Below, in pieces: positions 33,996 to 42,037 of a stretch of DNA of 64,000 bases (positions within the stretch are counted from its first letter, which is position 1; every line of letters starts with the position of its first letter). The notes beneath the pieces were generated by a model. The model made no database searches. It saw only the letters and a list, made by a program, of their open reading frames with translations, and was not told the origin of the DNA. The translations under genes and the position numbers were made by a program. The DNA is from Streptomyces acidicola (GTDB lineage Bacteria; Actinomycetota; Actinomycetes; Streptomycetales; Streptomycetaceae): positions 1-64,000 of the forward strand of contig NZ_VMNX01000017.1 in NCBI RefSeq assembly GCF_009377235.1, given 5' to 3'.

Positions 33996-35012
33996 ATGAG
34001 ACCCCCGACGATCCGCGATGTCGCCGAACGGGCCGGCGTGTCGAAGTCCCTGGTCTCCCTCGTGCTGCGCGGCTCCGACCAGGTGCGCCCCGAGAAGCGC
34101 GAGGCGGTCCTCGCCGCTGTCGAGGAGCTCGGCTACCGCCCGAACGCCGCCGCGCGCAGCCTCAGCGAGCGCCGCACCCGGACGGTGGGCGTGCTGCTGA
34201 ACGACATGCGCAACCCCTGGTTCGTCGAACTGCTCGACGGCCTGGGCTCCCGTCTCCACGACAGTGGTCTGCACATGCTGCTCGCCGACGGCCGCCTCAA
34301 CCGGCGCCTCGGCGAGGACCTGACCCACACGTTCACCGACCTCCGGGTCGACGGCCTCATCGCCGTCGGTACGCTCCCGCCCTCCGCGGCACTGCGCACC
34401 GCGGCTGGGCAGATCCCCACCGTGGTCGCGGGCGCCCGCGAGCCCGTTCTGCCACATGTGGACATCGTCGCGGGCGACGACGAGCACGGCGCGCGTCTGG
34501 CCACCGAGCACCTCATCGGCCTCGGCCACCGGCGCATCGCCCACATCGCCGGACAGGGCGTGGTGGGTGAGCTGCGCCGCCGAAGCTTCGAGGCGGTCAT
34601 GCGCGAGCACGGGCTGTCGGACACGGCGATCGTGGAGCAGGGCGACCTGACCGAGGAAGGCGGCTACCGGGCCACCGTCCGCCTCCTCGGCGCCGCCGGG
34701 CGCCCCACGGCCGTCTTCGCGTTCAACGACATCGCCGGTGTGGGCGCCCTGTCGGCCGCCGAGGAACTCGGTCTCCGGGTACCGCGCGACCTGTCCCTCG
34801 TCGGTTACGACAACACGTACCTCTCGCGCCTGCGGCACCTGTGGCTCACGACGGTGGACAACGCCAGCCACGACGTCGGCCGCCGCGCCGCCCAGCGCCT
34901 CCTCGACCGCATCACCGACCCGGACCGCCCGTCGGAAACCGTCCTCGCGACACCGGCGCTCGAGGTGCGGGGGACGACGGCGCCGCCCGCGGCGAGCGGG
35001 CAGCGGCCGTAG
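33996..35012 (+). CDS. LacI-family transcriptional regulator
   Basis: A 338-residue regulator. The N-terminal HTH is TIRDVAERAGVSKSLVSLVL, with hinge PNAAARSLSERRT. The PBP-like ligand domain begins TVGVLLNDMRNPWFVELLDGL and ends VPRDLSLVGYDNTYLSRLRHLWLTTV. It is divergent from the Gfo/Idh/MocA gene, and two matching palindromes between them mark it as the local regulator. Whether it also binds the CAAACGCYTG sites of the iol arms is unknown. Confidence 0.92.
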   Translation: MRPPTIRDVAERAGVSKSLVSLVLRGSDQVRPEKREAVLAAVEELGYRPNAAARSLSERRTRTVGVLLNDMRNPWFVELLDGLGSRLHDSGLHMLLADGRLNRRLGEDLTHTFTDLRVDGLIAVGTLPPSAALRTAAGQIPTVVAGAREPVLPHVDIVAGDDEHGARLATEHLIGLGHRRIAHIAGQGVVGELRRRSFEAVMREHGLSDTAIVEQGDLTEEGGYRATVRLLGAAGRPTAVFAFNDIAGVGALSAAEELGLRVPRDLSLVGYDNTYLSRLRHLWLTTVDNASHDVGRRAAQRLLDRITDPDRPSETVLATPALEVRGTTAPPAASGQRP

Positions 35013-35039
35013 GCGTCGACCGGCACGACGCGCTCCGGA

Positions 35040-35055
35040 TCCCGCCTTCGCGGGA
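35040..35055. terminator. Short convergent terminator hairpin
   Basis: TCCCGC-CTTC-GCGGGA forms a six-base stem with tetraloop between the convergent LacI and LLM-oxidoreductase genes. Confidence 0.5.
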
Positions 35056-35057
35056 CG

Positions 35058-36107
35058 TCAGTTGAAGGCGGGCATGACCGTGTCGTGGATGAGGCGGAGC
35101 TGGGTGTTCACATCGGCCACCTCCGCGAGGTCACGGCCGGTGAAGGCCTTGACGAGGGTGCGGTCGGTGAGGGCGCAGATCATGTGGTTGACGCCGCTCG
35201 GAGCGATCTCCCGCTGGATCTTGTCCCGGCACTCCTCGGGGGTGCCGGCGATGGAGAGGCGTTCGGCGATCTCAGGGGTGGTCAGCTCGATGCCGCGGGC
35301 GAGGTCACCGGCGGCGATGGCGTCGATGACCGGTTTGAGTTCGCCGGCGTCCACTCCGTTGCGGCGCAGCTGTTCCTCGGGCATCGAGGAGGCGTAGATG
35401 CCGACCATGCTGCGGGCGGCGTCCTTGGCGGCCGCGGAGTCGGGTCCCGTGGCGAAGACGACCCAGGCACCGATGTCGAGCGAACGCCAGTCCTTGCCCG
35501 CCCGCTCTGCTCCGGCCTGGATGTGCCGCACGGCGTAGTCGTACGCCTCGCGGGTGTAGCTCAGCGCGTGGTGGCAGCCGTCGGACAACTCTCCCGCCGC
35601 CTCGAAGGACTTGGGGCCGCGCATCGCCCCCAGTTTCAGCGGGACCCGCTCCTGGACCGGCCGGGCGAAGGTGAACAGCCCCTGGTAGGTGAAGAACTCG
35701 CCGTCGTAGGAGATGGCTCCCTCGTCGAGCAGGGTGCGCACCACATGGAGCGCCTCCTTGACCCGGGACAGCGGCCGCGTACGGGCCCAGTCGATCCCGT
35801 ACTGCGCCAGGAGCCCGAAGTTCCCGCTGGACAGCACGCCCTCCGCGCGCCCGCCGGACAGTTCGTCGAGCGTGGCCAGTGCCTGGGCGATCAGGGTGGG
35901 CTCTCGCAGCGTGACCGGGGAGACGCTGGGTCCCAGCCGGATCCGGCTGGTCTGGCCCGCGGCCGCGGCGAACAGCAGCCACATGTCCTTGTGCCAGGTC
36001 TCGTCGGCGGCGTAGCAGGCGTGGAAGCCGAGTTCGTCGGCGAGTTTGATTGAGGCGAGCGACTCCTGGAGGGGGTAGTCCGGGAGCATGGCGTAGCTGA
36101 ACTTCAC
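35058..36107 (-). CDS. LLM-class flavin-dependent oxidoreductase
   Basis: A 349-residue luciferase-like protein of the methylenetetrahydromethanopterin reductase/F420 subgroup. It has VKFSYAMLPDYPLQESLASI, ADELGFHACYAADETWHKDMW, RIRLGPSVSPVTLREPTLIAQ and VPLKLGAMRGPKSFEAAGE. The cofactor may be F420 or FMN. I favour the GTG at 36107, with GGAAGG eight bases upstream, over the GTG at 36116, which is too close to that site. Substrate unknown. Its stop is 46 bases from the convergent LacI gene. Confidence 0.85.
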   Translation of the reverse strand: MKFSYAMLPDYPLQESLASIKLADELGFHACYAADETWHKDMWLLFAAAAGQTSRIRLGPSVSPVTLREPTLIAQALATLDELSGGRAEGVLSSGNFGLLAQYGIDWARTRPLSRVKEALHVVRTLLDEGAISYDGEFFTYQGLFTFARPVQERVPLKLGAMRGPKSFEAAGELSDGCHHALSYTREAYDYAVRHIQAGAERAGKDWRSLDIGAWVVFATGPDSAAAKDAARSMVGIYASSMPEEQLRRNGVDAGELKPVIDAIAAGDLARGIELTTPEIAERLSIAGTPEECRDKIQREIAPSGVNHMICALTDRTLVKAFTGRDLAEVADVNTQLRLIHDTVMPAFN

Positions 36108-36218
36108 CGGTGACACCTTCCGTTGAGGGACTGGTCCGTGGTGCGGACGGGCTGTGCCCTGCCTTTCGAGAGTGTGGAAGCGGCCCTCAACTGTCCAGTG
36201 GGCGTGAAGACTTCGGTT

Positions 36219-36974
36219 TCACGCCCGGCTGTTCGCGGTACCCGTGGGGGCCGGCCGGAGCGCGACGAAGACGAACTCCTTCCCCGGACGGTCGGGTGCG
36301 TCGCGCACTTCTTCCACCGTGTAGCCCTGGCCGGTCAGGTCCGCCTCGACTTCCTCCCGCTCACGGAACCTCAGGGTGGAGTCGGAGGTCAGCACCTGGC
36401 AGTCCGCGGCGAAGACGTACGTCGCGCGGAAGGTCACGAGCGGTCCGGTGACGTCGGTCAGTTCCAGCCAGGTCTCGACGGCACCGACGCCCGGGATCTC
36501 CATGACGCCGTGGGAAACCTCGCGATTCCAGGTCTCCCAGGCCCGCCTGGCCGGATCCCGGGTCTCGAACACCAGCCGCCCGCCCGGCCGGAGTGCCTCG
36601 AAGGCGCCCTGGAGCGTCTGCCGCCAGGCGTTCGGGTCGACGATCTGCTGGGCGACGTTGGCCGTCATCGTGGCCAGGTCGACCCTCAGCGGCGGAAGGG
36701 CCGTGGCATCGCCACAGATCCAGCGCACCCGGTCGGCGCCCGGTTTGGCGCGGGCCACGTCGACGGACGCCCGCGCGGGATCCACACCGACGACCTCGAT
36801 GCCGCGCTCGGCCAGCTGGAGTGCGAACACCCCAGTACCGCAGCCGATGTCCAGCACCCGCCGGGCACAGAACCGCTCGGCCAGGTCGTGGTAGGCGTCC
36901 AGGTCGCTGCGGTCGGGATCGAGCGGGTCGTAGATCGCGGCGAGCCGTGGATGCGTGAAGCCTTCGTCAGCCAT
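36219..36974 (-). CDS. Class I SAM-dependent methyltransferase
   Basis: A 251-residue methyltransferase. The SAM-binding motif I is VLDIGCGTGVFALQLAERG (about 55-73), the acidic strand-2 end is VVGVDPARAS, and motif II/III LRVDLATMTANVAQQIVD and LRPGGRLVFETRDPARRAW follow. The C-terminal part (VTFRATYVFAADCQVLTSDSTLRF) resembles the small-molecule methyltransferase group. The ATG at 36974 was preferred to an upstream in-frame start, with GAAGGC before it. Substrate unknown. Confidence 0.87.
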   Translation of the reverse strand: MADEGFTHPRLAAIYDPLDPDRSDLDAYHDLAERFCARRVLDIGCGTGVFALQLAERGIEVVGVDPARASVDVARAKPGADRVRWICGDATALPPLRVDLATMTANVAQQIVDPNAWRQTLQGAFEALRPGGRLVFETRDPARRAWETWNREVSHGVMEIPGVGAVETWLELTDVTGPLVTFRATYVFAADCQVLTSDSTLRFREREEVEADLTGQGYTVEEVRDAPDRPGKEFVFVALRPAPTGTANSRA

Positions 36975-37071
36975 GCCTTCGACGGTAGTACGGCGAGGAA
37001 TCGCAGGGTACGGCACGTCCGGCGGTCCCGCTCGCCCAGAGGCGCAGCGGGACGGGCCCGCTTATCGTGAT

Positions 37072-37089
37072 CCGGGGGGTACCCCCCGG
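37072..37089. promoter_or_regulatory. 18-base perfect palindrome between divergent genes
   Basis: CCGGGGGGTACCCCCCGG lies 29 bases before the secreted hydrolase gene and 97 bases before the methyltransferase gene. It may be an operator or simply a GC-rich hairpin. Confidence 0.45.
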
Positions 37090-37118
37090 CCCACGGCCGG
37101 GCGTCCCTGGAGGCATGC

Positions 37119-38705
37119 ATGCGTTTTACGCACAGATGCTGCGCTACCGGAGCCGCGGCCGTGGCACTGGTCCTGCACGGGGCCTGCCTTCCGTCGGTCG
37201 CGTCGGTGGCGTCGGTGAAGGCCGACAAGCCCGACCTGTCCCGTTTCTACGAGCAGCGGATCAAATGGTCCACGTGCGAAGGCATGGAGATACCAAAGGA
37301 TCTGCGGTGCGGGAAGGTGACCGTACCTCTGGACTACGAGCGGCCCGGGGCCGGCACGCTCGAACTGGCGATGGCGCGTTACCAAGCCACAGGCAGGGAG
37401 AAACGCGGTTCCGTCCTGCTGAACTTCGGTGGGCCCGGCGGCGCGGGCGTTCCCGCACTGGCCTACGGCGGCAAGGACTTCATGGGTCTCACGAACGCCT
37501 ACGACGTGGTGACCTTCGACCCGCGCGGCGTCGGCCGCTCCTCACCCGTCAGCTGCGGCGAAGGCGCCGACAAGGCCATCGAGGCAGCGGACAACGAGGA
37601 CCAGGCGAACAACCCGGGTGCCGCGCTCAGGCAGTTGAAGCGGGCCGCCGACACGTGCACCAAGCACTCCGGCCCGGTGCTGCCGCACATCGGCACGGTC
37701 AACGCCGCCAAGGACATGGACGTCATGCGCGCGGCGCTCGGCGACAAGAAGCTCAACTACCTGGGTTTCTCCTACGGAAGCCGACTGGGCGCGGTGTACG
37801 CGGCCCAGTTCCCCGACAAGGTCGGGCGGATGGCGTTCGACGGCGTGGACACGCTCACGGAACCTCTCGCCGAGCAGGGCATGGTGGGCGCCGAGGGCCA
37901 GCAGACCGCTCTGGAGGGCTACCTCGACGCCTGCACGAAGCAGTGGACATGCCCGTTCGGCCAGGACCGCCGCTCGGCCAGGGAACAGGTCATCGAACTG
38001 GTCAACACGCTCGACGAGCACCCCTTGACGGCCTTCGGCCGCAAGTTCACCGGCCAGGACCTGGCGGGCGCCATCGGCCAGGCGCTGTACACCGAGCAGA
38101 TGTGGCCGGTGCTCACCCAGGCGCTCACCGCGCTGGTCCGGGACGGCGACCCGCAGGCTCTCATGCAGCTCGCGGGCGGCGGTATCGCGGCACCGGACGA
38201 GCCGCGCCCCGACGAAACCGGAGACGGTGGACTCGTCAGCGCGGAGGACGTCCCGGCCGACAACCTCCCGGCCGCGCTGATGGCGATCAACTGCGCGGAC
38301 GACCCCGACCGGCCCTCCGCGGCACGCATGACCGAGCGCGTCGCCCGGCTGCGCGCCCAGTACGAGGAGGCGTCGCCGGTCTTCGGGCAGTACCGGCTGA
38401 CCCAGGTGCTGATGTGCTACGGCCGGCCCAAGGGCACCAGCTTCGTCCGCGAGAAGGTGAGGGACGTCGACACACCGAAGATGCTGCTCGTCGGCACCCG
38501 GGGAGACCCGGCAACCCCGTACCGCTGGACCGTGGAGACAGCCGAGCGGCTCGGTTCCTCGGCCGTCGTCCTCGACAACAAGGGGGAGGGGCACACGGGG
38601 TACGGGTCCTCGAAGTGCGTGCACGACAAGGTCGACGACTTCCTGATGTACGGATCGCTGCCGGCCGACGGGAGTTCGTGCGGATCGGACAACGACAACG
38701 ACTGA
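37119..38705 (+). CDS. Secreted alpha/beta hydrolase, tripeptidyl aminopeptidase (TAP)-like
   Basis: A 528-residue exported protein. The signal peptide is MRFTHRCCATGAAAVALVLH..., then the alpha/beta fold with oxyanion-loop LNFGGPGGAG (about 100-109), VTFDPRGVGRSS and the nucleophile Ser in GFSYGSRLG (about 219). The catalytic Asp lies in GTRGDPATPYRW and the His in GEGHTGYG near the end. Streptomyces TAP-type enzymes release tripeptides from protein N-termini. Substrate here is inferred from the family. TGGAGG precedes the ATG. Confidence 0.88.
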   Translation: MRFTHRCCATGAAAVALVLHGACLPSVASVASVKADKPDLSRFYEQRIKWSTCEGMEIPKDLRCGKVTVPLDYERPGAGTLELAMARYQATGREKRGSVLLNFGGPGGAGVPALAYGGKDFMGLTNAYDVVTFDPRGVGRSSPVSCGEGADKAIEAADNEDQANNPGAALRQLKRAADTCTKHSGPVLPHIGTVNAAKDMDVMRAALGDKKLNYLGFSYGSRLGAVYAAQFPDKVGRMAFDGVDTLTEPLAEQGMVGAEGQQTALEGYLDACTKQWTCPFGQDRRSAREQVIELVNTLDEHPLTAFGRKFTGQDLAGAIGQALYTEQMWPVLTQALTALVRDGDPQALMQLAGGGIAAPDEPRPDETGDGGLVSAEDVPADNLPAALMAINCADDPDRPSAARMTERVARLRAQYEEASPVFGQYRLTQVLMCYGRPKGTSFVREKVRDVDTPKMLLVGTRGDPATPYRWTVETAERLGSSAVVLDNKGEGHTGYGSSKCVHDKVDDFLMYGSLPADGSSCGSDNDND

Positions 38706-38821
38706 GAGCGACCGAGGCCTCCCCGGTGAGCGTGCGGACGCGCCCACCACAACCTCTCGGGCACCCCGCGCGTCTCACAGGGCAGGTGCCGCACTCTCGC
38801 ACGCACCCGCAGGGGACCAGG

Positions 38822-38849
38822 CAGGTCGGCCACCCCTCCGGCCGACCTG
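38822..38849 (+). terminator. Terminator hairpin downstream of the TAP-like gene
   Basis: CAGGTCGGCC (38822-38831) and GGCCGACCTG (38840-38849) form a perfect ten-base stem with an eight-base loop, about 115 bases after the stop codon. Confidence 0.6.
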
Positions 38850-38953
38850 TCGCTCCCCCGGCCCCGGCCGAGCCGGTCCGGCAGCACCCACCTTCCACTT
38901 GATCACCGACTACCCCAAATGCCCGAATCGCGAATCAGTCCTATGGTGCTGAT

Positions 38954-40054
38954 ATGGAGCACACCCTCAGTCCCGCGACCCTGACCGAGCTGCGCCGCCC
39001 GCGGCCGTATCCGGCGGTGTCCGTACTGACGCCCACGCACCGCCGCGAACCCGACAGCGCACAGGACCCGGTGCGGCTGCGCAACGTGCTGGCCGAGGCC
39101 AAGAAGCAGCTGGAGACCGATCCGGCGGTCACCAGGGAGCGACGCAACGACGTCGCCGCCCAACTCGACCAGGCCCTGGCGGAGGTCGACCTGACGCATG
39201 CCGAGGACGGTCTGGTGATCTTCGCGGCCCCGGGCGAGCACCAGGTGTGGTCGCTCGCCCGCACCGTGCCCGAGCGCGTGGTGCTCTCGGACACCTTCCT
39301 GACCCGCAACCTGGTGGCCGCACAGTCCGCCGAGCGGCCGTTCTGGGTGCTGTCGGTCTCCACCGACCGGGCAACCCTGTGGAACGGCGGCGGTGATCAC
39401 GTGGCGGCGGAGCGCACCGGGGGCTTCCCGCTGACGCGCGATCTCGTGGAGAACCCGGACACGGAGCGCCAGGAACGCATCGGCGACGTGCCCAGCACGT
39501 TCCGGGACGAGGGGACCCGCCGCTTCCTGCGCGACGCCGACACGGCGATGGCCGCCGTGCTCCGCGAGAACCCCCGCCCGTTGTACGTCACGGGCGAGCA
39601 GGCCGCCCTGTCCGCCCTGGACGAGGTCGGCACGGTCGCCAGGGAGGCCGCGCACATCCCGCGCGGCGGACTGGCACACGCTTCGCACGAGGCCGTGTGG
39701 CAGGCGGTGCGTCCGCTGATCGCCGCCGAGGACCGCGAGAACGTCGACTCCGTGGCCCGGGAGCTCGAACTGGCCCGTGGCCGCAAGGAGTTCGCCGCCG
39801 GGGTCGACGAGGTCTGGCAGCACGCCGAGGCGGGTCGGGTCCGGCTCCTCGCCGTCGAGGAGAACTACCGCGTGACGGTCCGCGACGACCAGGGCGAGCA
39901 CCTCGTCCCGGCCGAGAGCGGCGACCTCGACGCCCGCGAGGACATCGTGGACCAGATCGTCGAACAGTGCCTGGAGACCGGCGCGGAGGTCCGCTTCGTA
40001 CCGGACGACACGCTCGGGGACGCCCGGGGGATCGCCGGGGTCCTGCGCTACTGA
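38954..40054 (+). CDS. baeRF3-domain protein (archaeo-eukaryotic release-factor-like fold)
   Basis: A 366-residue soluble protein with the eRF1-like baeRF family 3 pattern. The N-terminal LRRPRPYPAVSVLTPTHRREPDSAQDPVRLRN has the family's Thr-Pro-Thr-His and Arg-Leu-Arg-Asn marks. FAAPGEHQVWSLARTVPERV, PFWVLSVSTDRATLWNGGGD and the late VDQIVEQCLETGAEVRFVP (Pelota-like third domain) follow. It is often labelled a chemotaxis protein in databases, which the sequence does not support. A role in ribosome rescue or translation stress is a family-based guess. ATG at 38954 follows a short AT-richer stretch. Confidence 0.75.
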   Translation: MEHTLSPATLTELRRPRPYPAVSVLTPTHRREPDSAQDPVRLRNVLAEAKKQLETDPAVTRERRNDVAAQLDQALAEVDLTHAEDGLVIFAAPGEHQVWSLARTVPERVVLSDTFLTRNLVAAQSAERPFWVLSVSTDRATLWNGGGDHVAAERTGGFPLTRDLVENPDTERQERIGDVPSTFRDEGTRRFLRDADTAMAAVLRENPRPLYVTGEQAALSALDEVGTVAREAAHIPRGGLAHASHEAVWQAVRPLIAAEDRENVDSVARELELARGRKEFAAGVDEVWQHAEAGRVRLLAVEENYRVTVRDDQGEHLVPAESGDLDAREDIVDQIVEQCLETGAEVRFVPDDTLGDARGIAGVLRY

Positions 40055-40258
40055 GCGGTGCCGGCCGGGTTCACGGCCAGGGGATCCCGGTCGCTGTCGG
40101 TGACCAGACAGGCGATGGGGTTTCCCCGGATGCCTCCGAGTGCCCACTGCGCCCCGTGTCACCCAGCGTGGCGGCACGGGAGGCACTCGGCGAGAGCCGG
40201 CCGGAGAGGACTGAACAAACGACCGTCGAACGCGAGCGCGAGAGCGGTGATCGCGCAT

Positions 40259-40285
40259 TTGACAACCCATCAAGTCACGTAGGCT
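40259..40285 (+). promoter_or_regulatory. Candidate vegetative promoter in the gap before the PP2C gene
   Basis: TTGACA (40259-40264) and TAGGCT (40280-40285) have a short 15-base spacer. The gap 40055-40478 otherwise holds no convincing gene. A transcript from here would have a leader of about 190 bases before the phosphatase start. Confidence 0.5.
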
Positions 40286-40478
40286 TTCTACGACTTGACC
40301 ACCTCGAACGCGTACCGCAGTGATGCCACATGACCTCTCCATAAGGACTGCGGCATATGCCAGAAGCACCACCGTATCGTGTGTCGCCAAATCCCTTACA
40401 GGGCGTGGCAGGCTGTGCAAGAGTCGTAACGGTCCTTCCGTCACTCCTGGTCGAACCATCCCCGTATCGGAGTCCCCC

Positions 40479-41909
40479 ATGCCGCCCCATCTCTCTGCGG
40501 ATCGCCCGTCCGCCCAGCCCCCCGGGCGCGGCACGGTCGAGGCACTCATCTCGCAGACGAGACGGCTACGGGGCGACGTGGACGCGGTACGGCGGGACGC
40601 GCAGGACGAGGGTTCGGACGCCGAGGGACGCTGGCAGCGCGCTCTGTACGACCTGGCGCTGCATCAACTCAACGATCTGGACGAGCACTTGGCGCAGTTG
40701 CGGGACGGCCCGCCGCCGGTGTCCGCCGAGCCGGCGACCGGCTCACCCCTGCCGGTCGCTTCGCCCGCGCCCCGGAGCGGCTCACTGCTCAGCCGCGTCG
40801 GCAGCGCCGAGTGGAACCTGCTGACGGACGAGGTGAGCTGGTCCGGTGAGCTTTACGGGATCCTCGGCCGTGACCCTGCCGCCGCGCCGCTCACCCTCGA
40901 CGAACTGCCGTCCCTGGTCCTGGACGAGGACCGGCCCCGGCTGACCTCGATGGTCACCGACTGTCTCGTCGACGGGAAGCGCATCGACGGGGAGTTCCGG
41001 ATCGTCCTCTCCGACGGCAGTGCCCGTACCGTGCACATGATGGGCGAACCCGTGCTCGACGCCGGCGGCAGCACCGCCTCGATGTGGGCCGTGCTGCGGG
41101 ACGTCAGCGAACTGCGGCGCAGCCAGCGGACGGTGAGCGAGACCCGTGACTCGCTGCAACGTCAGCGGCACATCGCCCAGACCGAGCACCGGCTCGCGGT
41201 CGAGTTGCAGGAAGCCGTGCTGCCGCCGTGGCGCGGCTCCCTGCGGCTCCCGCACCAGGGCCCGCAGACGCTCGACCTGGCCGCCCACTACCTGCCGTCC
41301 TCGACCAGCACCCTGATCGGAGGCGACTGGTACGACGCCCTCGAACTGCCCGGCGGACAGACCCTGTTGAGCGTAGGCGACCTCACGGGTCACGGTGTCA
41401 CCGTGACCTCGGGCATGGCGATGCTGATCGGCGCCCTGCGCGGCATGGCCGTGACGGGCTCCGAGCCGAGCCACATCATGACCTGGCTCAACCAGTTACT
41501 CGACGCCACCGTCCAGCCGGCCCTCGGCAGCGCCGTCTGCTGCCGCTACCGACCGGACACCCGCACCCTCACCTGGGCACAGGCAGGACACCCCGCCCCG
41601 CTGCTGTTCCGCGACGGGACGGGGTGCGCGCTGACAGCCCCGGACGGCGTGCTGCTGGGAGCGACCTCGGGGGCCGCCTACGGGCAGGCCGATGTGACCC
41701 TCGAACAGGGCGACCTGCTGCTCCTCCATACCGACGGACTGGTCCCCCGGCGGGGAGGCGCGGCGCGCACCCGGAGTCTGCTCGGTCTGGCCCCGCGCTT
41801 CGACGTGGCCGGCACGGCCCAGGACTGTGTACGGACGGTGGTCGAGGAGTTCGGCGAGACCGAGCGCGAGGACGACGCCTGCGTGCTCGTGGCCAGGGTT
41901 GTCTCCTGA
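40479..41909 (+). CDS. PAS-domain PP2C-family (SpoIIE/RsbU-type) serine phosphatase
   Basis: A 476-residue cytosolic signalling phosphatase. An N-terminal helical part (about 20-80) is followed by a PAS domain (VGSAEWNLLTDEVSWSGELYGILGRDP, about 108-215). The coiled linker is SETRDSLQRQRHIAQTEHRLAVELQEAVLP. The PP2C_SIG domain has the metal motif IGGDWYDALEL, VGDLTGHGVTVTSGMA and TREDDACVLVA-type ending. It would dephosphorylate an anti-anti-sigma factor in a partner-switching pathway. The partner is not in this window. It contains one TTA codon (41496-41498). Confidence 0.9.
   Translation: MPPHLSADRPSAQPPGRGTVEALISQTRRLRGDVDAVRRDAQDEGSDAEGRWQRALYDLALHQLNDLDEHLAQLRDGPPPVSAEPATGSPLPVASPAPRSGSLLSRVGSAEWNLLTDEVSWSGELYGILGRDPAAAPLTLDELPSLVLDEDRPRLTSMVTDCLVDGKRIDGEFRIVLSDGSARTVHMMGEPVLDAGGSTASMWAVLRDVSELRRSQRTVSETRDSLQRQRHIAQTEHRLAVELQEAVLPPWRGSLRLPHQGPQTLDLAAHYLPSSTSTLIGGDWYDALELPGGQTLLSVGDLTGHGVTVTSGMAMLIGALRGMAVTGSEPSHIMTWLNQLLDATVQPALGSAVCCRYRPDTRTLTWAQAGHPAPLLFRDGTGCALTAPDGVLLGATSGAAYGQADVTLEQGDLLLLHTDGLVPRRGGAARTRSLLGLAPRFDVAGTAQDCVRTVVEEFGETEREDDACVLVARVVS
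41496..41498 (+). promoter_or_regulatory. TTA (bldA) codon in the PP2C gene
   Basis: In-frame TTA at codon 340 (WLNQLLDAT). It makes translation of the phosphatase domain dependent on the bldA leucyl-tRNA. Confidence 0.85.
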
Positions 41910-42037
41910 GAACCCAGGCCGTCCGAGGACCCTGGCCCTCTCCTGACAAACGCCCTGCTTCGGCAGCCCGAAGATGCGGGCCGCCCACTGGTTTCCGCTT
42001 GGACTCGCCCTGACTGCTAGGGCGACACGGGCCCTCC

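Noticed and set aside
38706..38953. Small genes in the gap after the TAP-like gene
   Set aside because: No frame has both a start with ribosome site and family character; only the terminator hairpin is clear.
40357..40824. 155-codon ORF starting before the PP2C gene
   Set aside because: Although AAGGA lies before its ATG, it runs out of frame into the PAS-PP2C gene and has no motif.
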